A stretch of 12,092 nucleotides of DNA from UBA6115 sp964346355. GTDB lineage: Bacteria; Bacillota; Clostridia; Christensenellales; Aristaeellaceae. Where the stretch lies: NCBI GenBank assembly GCA_964346355.1, contig CAYFUH010000042.1, forward strand, positions 1 to 12,092. Reading direction: 5' to 3'. Positions within the stretch are counted from its first letter, which is position 1. Every line of letters begins with the position of its first letter. Made by a program: the position numbers and the translations under genes. Positions 1 through 6,498 of the stretch are shown piece by piece. The notes beneath the pieces were generated by a model. That model was not told where the DNA came from and searched no databases. It saw only the letters and a program-made list of their open reading frames with translations.

Positions 1-98
1 TCTCAGCGGCAAGGACGGCACCCTTTTATTAACGCCGATTGAGTAAACCCTACACCGGCAAGCGCTGGCCCAAGGTGCTTGAGGTGCGATTGCCATAA
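1..98 (+). pseudogene. C-terminal tail of an unidentified plus-strand gene, apparently frameshifted
   Basis: One frame from base 2 reads LSGKDGTLLLTPIE and stops at TAA 44-46. The next frame then reads KPYTGKRWPKVLEVRLP and stops at TAA 96-98. Skipping one base near 44 joins them into a single natural-looking C-terminus, which suggests a one-base frameshift (mutation or sequencing error) near the end of a gene whose body lies left of the window. I do not recognise the family. The alternative is that the gene simply ends at base 46 and the rest is chance. The minus strand is also open here from an ATG at 96, but it has no ribosome binding site. Function cannot be assigned. Confidence 0.35.
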
Positions 99-116
99 AA
101 GAAAAACCCATACAAA

Positions 117-145
117 GCGCCCGCGGCATCTTTCGCCGCGGGCGC
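117..145 (-). terminator. Rho-independent terminator of the hflKC operon
   Basis: There is a perfect 11-bp GC-rich stem: GCGCCCGCGGC at 117-127 pairs with GCCGCGGGCGC at 135-145 across a 7-nt loop. On the minus strand the stem is followed by TTT and, a few bases on, by TTTTTCTTTT. The hairpin lies 25 bases past the hflC stop codon, so it most likely ends the minus-strand operon. The T-run is interrupted, but the stem is very stable. It could also stop transcripts of the plus-strand gene at the left edge, where the following T-tract is poor. Confidence 0.7.
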
Positions 146-170
146 TTATCAAACTGTATGTAATGAAGGT

Positions 171-1217
171 TTACTTAGTGCCAAAGCCCCACTCAACCAG
201 CTGTTTCCACATGGGATGATCCTGGCCTAAGACCAGGGTGGCGTTTTGCTTGAAGGTGCCGCGCAGGGCTTCCAGCGAGCGCCAGAACTGGTAGAAGGCC
301 GGGTCGGCCTTGTAGGCTTCGTTATAGATGTTCATGGCGGCGGCATCCGCCTTCGCGCGGGTTTCGCCGGCCGTGCGGATGGCATCCGCCTCAATCTGGG
401 TGGCCTTCAAATCGGTATCGGCCACCATCTTGCGGTAGGTTTCCTCGCCCTCGCTGCGCAGCTGCTGGGCTACCTTGGCGCGGTCGGCCTTCATGCGGTC
501 ATAGGTGGTTTCCACGTTGGCCTGGGGCAGGATGGTGCGGTGCACCTGGATGTCAGTGACCTCAATGCCCCTGATGACCATATCGCGGTTGATGGTGATG
601 AGGCCATTTTTCAGCGCGGTGTTCAGCGCGTCCTTGTTGGAGATAAAGTCCTCCGCCAGCAGGCGGTTGATGGCCTGCACAATGACCGGGTGGATGAGGT
701 TATCCAGCTGGTTTTCCGCGTTCATGGTGGTGCCCAGCTTCAGGCTGAACAGGGCAGGGTCCGCGATGCGCCACTGGGCGTAGGTGGTGATGTTGTACTG
801 CTTCTTCTCGCTGGTGTTGATGGTCTCCGAATTGCTGGTGTAGTTAAACAGCAGGGAGGGGAACTTGTCCACCTTGTCCACAAAGGGCACCTTCATGTGC
901 AGGCCGGAACCCTTCCTGTGGGATATTTCGCCCGAGGCGGTGATCTCGTTTTGAAGGGAGGCGGCGAAGCGCTCGTGGAACGTGTTGCGCTCATCCAGAA
1001 TGATGGACTTGATGACCCCAAAGCGGCTCACCACGGCCTGCTCGGCCTCGCCCACGATGAAGAAGGATTCGTTGAGTAAGACCAGCCCCGCGATGAGCAC
1101 CACCAGCAGGATGACCAGCAGCTTGGTATTCTTCTTGGCGAAGTCCCGCAGCATGTTCTTGGCCTTGTCAAACTGGGGGTTGGGCTGCATGTTTTGTTGA
1201 TGATAAAACTGGCTCAT
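171..1217 (-). CDS. hflC: HflC-like SPFH-domain membrane protein
   Basis: This encodes a 348-residue protein of the HflC type, partner of HflK in a membrane-anchored SPFH (band 7) complex. In E. coli that complex surrounds and modulates the FtsH protease. One N-terminal membrane segment (about residues 32-48) is followed by the SPFH domain, a charged helical region with the family RSEGEE motif at 254-259, and an HflC-typical end containing FYQFWRSLEAL. The reading frame is open further upstream into hflK, but the start at 1217 is preferred. It has GGAGG six bases upstream and lies one base after the hflK stop, implying translational coupling. A stretch of roughly 25-30 residues near 70-105, before GLHMKVPF, looks longer than in E. 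coli HflC as I remember it. No ftsH is present in the window. Identity as an HflC-family protein is firm; the role in this organism is inferred. Confidence 0.93.
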   Translation of the reverse strand: MSQFYHQQNMQPNPQFDKAKNMLRDFAKKNTKLLVILLVVLIAGLVLLNESFFIVGEAEQAVVSRFGVIKSIILDERNTFHERFAASLQNEITASGEISHRKGSGLHMKVPFVDKVDKFPSLLFNYTSNSETINTSEKKQYNITTYAQWRIADPALFSLKLGTTMNAENQLDNLIHPVIVQAINRLLAEDFISNKDALNTALKNGLITINRDMVIRGIEVTDIQVHRTILPQANVETTYDRMKADRAKVAQQLRSEGEETYRKMVADTDLKATQIEADAIRTAGETRAKADAAAMNIYNEAYKADPAFYQFWRSLEALRGTFKQNATLVLGQDHPMWKQLVEWGFGTK

Positions 1218-1218
1218 A

Positions 1219-2172
1219 TTATTCCTCCCCGCCTGAGGGCTGGTTGCCGATGTCCAGATGCTGCAGCACGCCGTTGTTTTGGTCCACCACAACAATGCGC
1301 CCCGCGCCGCCCAAGATCTGCTCCATGGTTTCAATAAGCATGCGGCTTTTAGCGGATTCCTTCTCGGCGTTGTATTCCTTTAGGACCGCTTTAAACACCG
1401 CGGTGTCGGCCTCCGCCTTAGCGGTGATCTCCGCTTCATAGGCGATGGCCTTCTGGGTTAGTTCATAGGCCTTGCTGCGCGCCATGGGCAGCACCTGGAA
1501 CTCATACTGCTGGGCTTCGTCCAGGCGCCGGGTCATCTCGTTTTTGGCGTTGTTCACGTCCTCATAAAAGGCGGTCACCTCAGAGGGCACGGTGATGTTT
1601 TGGATGTGCACGCTGTGCACCTTCACGCCCATGTCGTAGGAGTCAATCAGCGCCTGGAAATCCGGCAGCACTTCCTGCTCAATGGCGTCCTTGTTAAGCA
1701 GGGCGTCATCCAGCGAGCGGTTTTGGATGTTGCGGCGCAGGATGGCTTCAAACGCCAGGTGCATGGTGCCCTCCGGGTCCTCCACGTCAAACAGGTATTC
1801 GCGCACGTCCCGAATGGTGTATTGGTAGATGGCCTCCAGTTGCACGATGGAGTTGTCGTTGGTGAGCATGACGGACTCGTCCTTCTCATCCCGGTACTCC
1901 GCAGCCGAGCGGCTGGTGCCGCCCACTGAGGTACGGTAGCCGTACTCCTTGTTGTGGATGGTGGTGACGCTGCGGGAGACAATGGTCTGGATGCCGGGCA
2001 TCCGCCAGTACAACCCCGGGCCGTTGGTGTCCGTCACCTCGCCAAAGGTCAGCACCAGGGCTTGTTCACCCTGGCCCACCCGGTACAGCCCGCTCACCCC
2101 CAGGGCGACAATCGCCACCAGGAGGATGAGCCAGATGAACCATCTGTTCTTCTTTTTCGCTTTTTCAGTCAT
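1219..2172 (-). CDS. hflK: HflK-like SPFH-domain membrane protein
   Basis: This 317-residue protein is the HflK partner of the adjacent HflC. A basic N-terminus (TEKAKKKNR) is followed by a single membrane segment at about 11-29. The SPFH domain then begins with RVGQGEQALVLTFGEV and GPGLYWRMPG, and a long helical region rich in Ala, Glu and Lys runs to about 290. The family marker SVHIQNITVPSEV occurs in the middle (about 200-212). It lacks the long Gly/Pro-rich N-terminal extension of E. coli HflK, as is common in Gram-positives. A Shine-Dalgarno AAAGGA lies eight bases before the ATG. The gene starts only 38 bases after the preceding BMP gene with no hairpin between, so it is probably co-transcribed with it, and it abuts hflC. 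Known HflKC complexes cage FtsH; whether this pair does so here cannot be seen. Confidence 0.93.
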   Translation of the reverse strand: MTEKAKKKNRWFIWLILLVAIVALGVSGLYRVGQGEQALVLTFGEVTDTNGPGLYWRMPGIQTIVSRSVTTIHNKEYGYRTSVGGTSRSAAEYRDEKDESVMLTNDNSIVQLEAIYQYTIRDVREYLFDVEDPEGTMHLAFEAILRRNIQNRSLDDALLNKDAIEQEVLPDFQALIDSYDMGVKVHSVHIQNITVPSEVTAFYEDVNNAKNEMTRRLDEAQQYEFQVLPMARSKAYELTQKAIAYEAEITAKAEADTAVFKAVLKEYNAEKESAKSRMLIETMEQILGGAGRIVVVDQNNGVLQHLDIGNQPSGGEE

Positions 2173-2210
2173 TCAATGCGTCCTTTCACAAAAATAAATG
2201 CTTATAGTAC

Positions 2211-4103
2211 TTACCCAATCACGTGGATGAAATCGCACAGCCATTCCATGTTCAGCACCTCATAGGGTCTGAGGCTGGCTTCCTCCTGCACCCGCAGTTT
2301 GCCTTCCTTGTCCGTGATGGGGCCGTAGAAGGGGTTAAAGCTGTCCCGGGCGATGCTGGCGCGCATGAAGTGCAGCAGCTGGGCGTTGTTTTCGCCCATG
2401 GTGTCCGACACCAAAAAGCGCAATACACCGGCGCCCAGGCCCCACCACAGGCCGGTCACGCTGGGGTCGCCCCGGTCGATGATGCTTAAAATATCCAGCG
2501 AGCCGTTTAGGTAGTTTCTCACAATCTCGGTGTAAAAGCGTCCCCAGTCCCATTGAGGGGCTGCCAGGTATTCAATGGGGTTGCCGTCCTCGTCAATCCG
2601 GCTGATGAAGGAGAACACGCCCTCTGGCAGCTTGATGTCCTTGAGTCCGGCATAGCGCGGGGTGTAGGCGATGTCAGCGCCCTCCTGCGCTGCGGTTTTC
2701 AAGCCATGCAAGCTGGTGACAGGCTGCAGGGGAAGCACATCCTTCCAGACAAGCAGCACCTCCGCGTCCGCGCGGACGGCTTTCACCCCCAGGGCAAAGG
2801 CGTTGATGTCAGCGGTGTGGCGCGTGTAATCCAGCCGCGGGGTGATGTAGGCTACCTTCATCGCCCGTGTGGCCATCCCGGCCGCCATCCCGCACAGGAA
2901 GATGGCTTCATAATAGCGGCCATAGTAGGTGGACAGGCGGAAGTCGTCCCTGATGCGTGAGTAAATCAGGGTCAGGCACTCCGGGTGTTCCAGCGAAAAG
3001 CGCAGCGAAGGCAGCGCCAGCTGGGAGGAGGTAATCAGCAGCAGATCAGCCTCCGTCGCGTGCTTTGACAATTCCTCATACATGTTGTGGGCGGATAAGC
3101 CGTCAATATAGGTGGACAGCACCTGCTTGCCCAATTCCTCCTGCATGCGCTGGCGGCCCAGCTCATGCGCGCCGATCCAGTTGTCCTCCGCCCGCCCGGC
3201 CGGATAGGCGAAGACCACCCTGGCGTTGCGCCGCTGGCCAAACAAGCGGGTGATGAGGCCTGGCGCCGGCGGTTTTTCCTGCGGGGTGAGCACTAAGGTG
3301 GGCTCAGCAGGCGGCTTGCTGGTAAGCGCCATCTGCGGCAGCATGGCGTTTAATTGCTCGGTGATTTCAGACAGGGTCACCTCAACCGGCAGGCCATACA
3401 GCGTCAAATACTCCAAAAAGGCGTCGCCCAACAGGAGCGGGGAATCCACCTTCTGGTAGGCGGCCTCAAACTGCAAATACATGCTGTTGAAGTTGAGCGC
3501 GTTCATGTTTTCCACCGTCTGGGCGAAGCGCTCTTCCAGTTTGCTCAATTTCTCATACTTGGCCTGGCTGGACAGGCGGATGTTTTTAAACAGCCCTGTT
3601 TTGTCGTAGTTTAAGTAGGCATAATACACCGCGGTGTCCGGGTCCCGCTCATCCAGCTGGGGCACCACACGGGTGATGTCCGCGCGGATGGCGGGGGATT
3701 CAAAGTGTTTCAGGATGGAGACGCGCTTGTTGCCCTCAATGACGTAATAATTCCACAGGTATTCATACACCTGCACCGCGTCGCGCAGGCCTTCTGCCAT
3801 GTGGATGGCACACAGGCTGATCCACTTGGCGGCAAACTCGCTGCTTTCCTGGTGCAGGGGCATAAAATTGGCCGCGAACGAGTTGGCCCTGGCGGAGGTA
3901 TAGGTGCCCACCACGCGCGAGAGGGAGATCTCCCGCTGGGGCTGTTTCATGTAGGCGACGATGCGCGACTGGTTGGTGAGTTCATCCAGCGCGGGCAAAA
4001 TGCCGCGCTCGCCCCGGGCACTGTGCGCGCCGTACTCCTTTTGCCCGGCCTTGAGCGCGCGTTGGTACTCGTTGCGCGCTTCCAGGTTATACTTGCCGTC
4101 CAT
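2211..4103 (-). CDS. Cytoplasmic BMP-family (PnrA/Med-like) ligand-binding protein with a ParB-like N-terminal segment
   Basis: The 630-residue product has two parts. The N-terminal part (about 1-260) contains VIEGNKRVSILKHF at 121-134, resembling the G-[NH]-[KH]-R core of ParB/sulfiredoxin-type domains. After a Pro-rich linker (about 263-290), residues 294-630 resemble BMP-family periplasmic-binding domains that bind nucleosides in PnrA/TmpC lipoproteins. The supporting stretch is YYEAIFLCGMAAGMATRAMKVAYI at about 397-420, followed by PQWDWGRFYTEIVRNYLNGS near 516-535. There is no signal peptide, lipobox or membrane segment, so it should be cytosolic, unlike ordinary BMP proteins. The frame is open for 24 codons upstream, but the start at 4103 has GGAG eight bases away. 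It overlaps the end of the metallophosphoesterase gene by 17 bases. No permease or ATPase gene accompanies it, so a sensing or regulatory role is more likely than transport. The ligand is unknown. Confidence 0.85.
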   Translation of the reverse strand: MDGKYNLEARNEYQRALKAGQKEYGAHSARGERGILPALDELTNQSRIVAYMKQPQREISLSRVVGTYTSARANSFAANFMPLHQESSEFAAKWISLCAIHMAEGLRDAVQVYEYLWNYYVIEGNKRVSILKHFESPAIRADITRVVPQLDERDPDTAVYYAYLNYDKTGLFKNIRLSSQAKYEKLSKLEERFAQTVENMNALNFNSMYLQFEAAYQKVDSPLLLGDAFLEYLTLYGLPVEVTLSEITEQLNAMLPQMALTSKPPAEPTLVLTPQEKPPAPGLITRLFGQRRNARVVFAYPAGRAEDNWIGAHELGRQRMQEELGKQVLSTYIDGLSAHNMYEELSKHATEADLLLITSSQLALPSLRFSLEHPECLTLIYSRIRDDFRLSTYYGRYYEAIFLCGMAAGMATRAMKVAYITPRLDYTRHTADINAFALGVKAVRADAEVLLVWKDVLPLQPVTSLHGLKTAAQEGADIAYTPRYAGLKDIKLPEGVFSFISRIDEDGNPIEYLAAPQWDWGRFYTEIVRNYLNGSLDILSIIDRGDPSVTGLWWGLGAGVLRFLVSDTMGENNAQLLHFMRASIARDSFNPFYGPITDKEGKLRVQEEASLRPYEVLNMEWLCDFIHVIG

Positions 4104-4770
4104 ACGCTCTGCTCCAATCATATCGTGCTTTGATGTAGCTGATGCGCTTACGCTTTGGCGCAAGCTGAAACTCAAGGTCCAGGATGCTGTATCCGTAGGC
4201 GTTATAAATCTGTGTGGACCCGTAGGTGATGATGCGCTTGTTGCCGCCGCCGTAGTTTAGATGCTGGTGGCCGTGGAAGTGATAGCTGGGCTTGTACAGA
4301 TCAAGCAGGGTACGGTAGGCGTGGAAGCCCTTGTGGAAGGCGTCCTCCCCATCGCCCAGGCCAAAGGCGGGCGCGTGGGTGACCAGGATGTCAAAGCCGC
4401 CGTGGTAGCTGATCTCCTGCATGCGCTTTGTCACCTGCCGGGCCACATCCTGCTCGGTATAGTGGAAGGGTTTGGGGCTTCTGGAGTTGGCGCCGCCAAA
4501 GCCGATGATGCGCACGCCCTTGATGACCTGCATCTTCAATTCCAGGTTGTCACAGCCTTCCGGCGGGTGATGGATCATGCGCGCGTCGTGGTTGCCGTGC
4601 ACATACAACAGGGGCGCTGCGACCATGGTGGTCAAAAAGGACAGGTAGGAGGCCTTCAAATCCCCGCAGGCGATGATCAGATCCACCCCCCTGAAGACAG
4701 ACCGGTCAAAGTAGTCCCAGATGTACTTGCTCTCCTCATCCGCGACTGCCAGGACCCGTAGTTTTGTCAT
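4087..4770 (-). CDS. Calcineurin-like metallophosphoesterase
   Basis: This 227-residue soluble protein has the metallophosphoesterase signatures in order: D11 in VADEES, GDLK at 36-39, GNHD at 59-62, TH at 131-132 and GHQH at 167-170. These ligate two metal ions in the family, which hydrolyses phosphomono- or phosphodiesters. In the first motif the usual D-x-H reads D-E-E, so a canonical metal-binding His is replaced. I believe this occurs in a clostridial subfamily, but I cannot confirm it. The substrate is unknown. The ATG at 4770 has GGAGG seven bases upstream and a near-consensus promoter 29 bases away. It is the first gene of the operon with the BMP protein and hflKC, and its 3' end overlaps the BMP gene start. 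The family call is strong; substrate and role are open. Confidence 0.9.
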   Translation of the reverse strand: MTKLRVLAVADEESKYIWDYFDRSVFRGVDLIIACGDLKASYLSFLTTMVAAPLLYVHGNHDARMIHHPPEGCDNLELKMQVIKGVRIIGFGGANSRSPKPFHYTEQDVARQVTKRMQEISYHGGFDILVTHAPAFGLGDGEDAFHKGFHAYRTLLDLYKPSYHFHGHQHLNYGGGNKRIITYGSTQIYNAYGYSILDLEFQLAPKRKRISYIKARYDWSRAYGRQV

Positions 4771-4798
4771 GCGCGCGCCCTCCTCATATCAAGGTAAA

Positions 4799-4827
4799 AT
4801 TATACAGCAAACAAAGGATGGCGTCAA
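4799..4827 (-). promoter_or_regulatory. Sigma-A-type promoter of the metallophosphoesterase-BMP-hflKC operon
   Basis: On the minus strand the -35 is TTGACG (4827-4822), the spacer is exactly 17 bases, and the -10 is a perfect TATAAT (4804-4799). Transcription would start near 4792, about 22 bases before the metallophosphoesterase ATG. A palindrome, AAAGCC-GG-GGCTTT (4827-4840), touches the outer edge of the -35 and could be an operator. Confidence 0.87.
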
Positions 4828-4893
4828 AAGCCGGGGCTTTATGAAAACGCGGTTGGGGTATGATATTGATACAAATGAAGGGGGGAACAAGGT

Positions 4894-6282
4894 ATGAAAC
4901 GAGGGCTATCCCTGTTCATCAGTTTGCTGCTGCTGTTTGCCGTGGGCAGTTCGGGCGCGGAAACAGGCAGTGACCGCGCACAGCAGCTGCATGCGCTGTC
5001 GGTATCGCTTCTGGAACACATCCAGGCGGGGGAGGAAGCGCAGGTTTTGGACATGATGGATGAGGCCATGCGCGGGCATTTGACAGGCGCGGTGGCCACG
5101 CTGTGGCCGCAGCTTACCTCCTTAGGCGGCGCCTTTGAGAAAACCGGCGCCTGGAAAATGACACAGCAAGAGGGCTTTGACATCATTGAGATGACCCTGA
5201 TCTTTGAAAACGCGCGGTTTATCCAGCGCACGGTGTTTGATCAGGATGGCAAGGTGGCAGGCTTCTTTGTCGCCCCTGGCGAGATAGAGGACGAGGAGCA
5301 AGCGGCAGCAGCGCCGCAGTTGCCGCAAGGCGTCCGGGAGGAAGCGGTCACGGTGGATGCGGGCACAGGGTATCCGCTTTCAGGCACACTTACCCTGCCC
5401 GAAGGGGAGCCTGTGTGCGGGCTGGTTTTAGTGCATGGCTCAGGTCCTTTGGATCAGGATGAGACGGTGGAGGTCAACAAACCCTTTCTGGACCTGGCCT
5501 GGGGGCTGGCCCAGCGGGGGATTGCGGTGCTGCGCTATGACAAACGCACCTTCACATACGGCGAGCAGATTGCAGGTGCTCCGGATTACCCCACTTTCAC
5601 GGTCGATCAGGAAACGGTGGAGGATGCCGCGGCAGCTGTCCAGCTGATGAAGGCACATCAAGCGCTGGCGGGGCGTAAAGTTTTCCTCCTGGGCCACAGC
5701 CTGGGCGGGATGCTCACGGCCTATATCAACACAAAAGGCGCTGGCGCATCCGGCTACATCAATCTGGCAGGCAGCCCGCGCAGGTTGTGGGAAATTTCGG
5801 CGGATCAAAACATCCAGATCGCCGAGGAATTGGCGGCTGCGGGTGACAACGAGGCCGCAGAGGACATCCGTTCATTGGTGCAAACCGCGCGGGAGAAAGC
5901 CGGTAAACTGCTGACGCTTGACGATGCGGACGCGCTGAAGGAAGAAAACCAGGTGCTGGGCATCAGCGCCTGGTACCTGCGGCACCTGGAAGGGATTAAC
6001 CCGATTGCCCTGCACTTGGCGGACGGCTTACCCGTCCTCATTTTGCAGGGCGAGCGGGACCGGCAGGTCACACGCTCGGATTATGAGGCCTGGCAACAGG
6101 GCTTGGCTGGGCATAAAGCCGCGCGTTTTACAAGCTATCCGGGGCTGAATCACCTGTTTGGCCAGTTTGAGGGGGAGGTGCCTGCCTTTTTGCAGCTGAT
6201 GACGGAATACAGCCAGCGCACACCGGCCGCAGAAGCGGTGCTGGATGATATCGCAGCCTGGCTGACCGAGTACAGCCAATAA
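4894..6282 (+). CDS. Exported alpha/beta hydrolase with an N-terminal DUF3887-like domain
   Basis: This encodes a 462-residue secreted or surface serine hydrolase. Residues 1-22 form a signal peptide (KRG, then a Leu-rich core, then a GA/ET junction). Residues of about 27-128 look like the DUF3887-type domain often found ahead of such hydrolases. The alpha/beta-hydrolase domain follows from about 150, with HGSG at 181-184 as oxyanion loop and GHSLGG at 267-272 giving nucleophile S269. D389 (in GERD) and H420 (in GLNH) are the likely remaining triad members. The substrate is probably an ester or peptide, but I cannot name it. A purine-rich ribosome binding site (AAGGGGGG) sits eight bases before the ATG. 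It diverges from the metallophosphoesterase operon across 123 bases. I see no convincing terminator after it, and its own promoter is unclear (a possible TATGAT at 4859-4864 lacks a good -35). Confidence 0.88.
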   Translation: MKRGLSLFISLLLLFAVGSSGAETGSDRAQQLHALSVSLLEHIQAGEEAQVLDMMDEAMRGHLTGAVATLWPQLTSLGGAFEKTGAWKMTQQEGFDIIEMTLIFENARFIQRTVFDQDGKVAGFFVAPGEIEDEEQAAAAPQLPQGVREEAVTVDAGTGYPLSGTLTLPEGEPVCGLVLVHGSGPLDQDETVEVNKPFLDLAWGLAQRGIAVLRYDKRTFTYGEQIAGAPDYPTFTVDQETVEDAAAAVQLMKAHQALAGRKVFLLGHSLGGMLTAYINTKGAGASGYINLAGSPRRLWEISADQNIQIAEELAAAGDNEAAEDIRSLVQTAREKAGKLLTLDDADALKEENQVLGISAWYLRHLEGINPIALHLADGLPVLILQGERDRQVTRSDYEAWQQGLAGHKAARFTSYPGLNHLFGQFEGEVPAFLQLMTEYSQRTPAAEAVLDDIAAWLTEYSQ

Positions 6283-6284
6283 AA

Positions 6285-6389
6285 GAGGACCAGCTGCGCA
6301 TCACCCTCACCTTCCGCAACGCGAACACGTTGCGCAAGTTGGTGGAGATGGCGCGGGAAGCAGAGGGCAGGCCATATACTTCCCTGTAA
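6285..6389 (+). pseudogene. Coding-like remnant without a start codon
   Basis: Starting two bases after the hydrolase stop, one frame reads EDQLRITLTFRNANTLRKL followed by VEMAREAEGRPYTSL and stops at TAA 6387-6389. The amphipathic, protein-like composition suggests the C-terminal tail of a decayed or rearranged gene. The frame opens only at 6249, inside the hydrolase gene, and has no ATG, GTG or TTG preceded by a ribosome binding site. I do not recognise the family. It may be a chance open frame in GC-rich DNA. The rest of the 216-base gap to the next gene holds the promoter at 6415-6444. Confidence 0.28.
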
Positions 6390-6414
6390 AACCATGAAAA
6401 CACAGGCGCATACC

Positions 6415-6444
6415 TTGCCACCGCGCAGCGCTGTGTGCTATGAT
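6415..6444 (+). promoter_or_regulatory. Extended -10 promoter of the DUF2238-like gene
   Basis: TTGCCA (-35, 6415-6420) is followed by an 18-base spacer and TATGAT (-10, 6439-6444). The -10 is directly preceded by TGC, an extended -10 motif. The predicted start is near 6451, about 48 bases before the ATG at 6499. No terminator is visible upstream, so some read-through from the hydrolase gene is possible. Confidence 0.7.
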
Positions 6445-6498
6445 TTGTTTACTTTTCAAAGACTGACATGACTTTTTAGACGAAAAGGAGTGCCAATC

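Noticed and set aside
246..1079. Long plus-strand open frame (277 codons) opposite hflC
   Set aside because: It is antisense to a clear SPFH gene. Its Val/Gly/His-rich composition is the mirror of GC-rich minus-strand codons, and it has no ribosome binding site or recognisable domain.
2216..2230. CACGTG core near 2220 as a possible parS site
   Set aside because: Only the six-base core matches; the flanks of the TGTTTCACGTGAAACA consensus are absent, and it lies inside the BMP coding end.
3705..4133. Plus-strand open frame opposite the BMP gene
   Set aside because: It is a shadow of the minus-strand gene, with low-complexity composition and no start signals.
4838..4864. Possible plus-strand promoter for the exported hydrolase (TATGAT at 4859-4864)
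   Set aside because: The best -35 (TTTATG) is only 15 bases away and poor, and there is no extended -10, so it is too weak to list as a feature.
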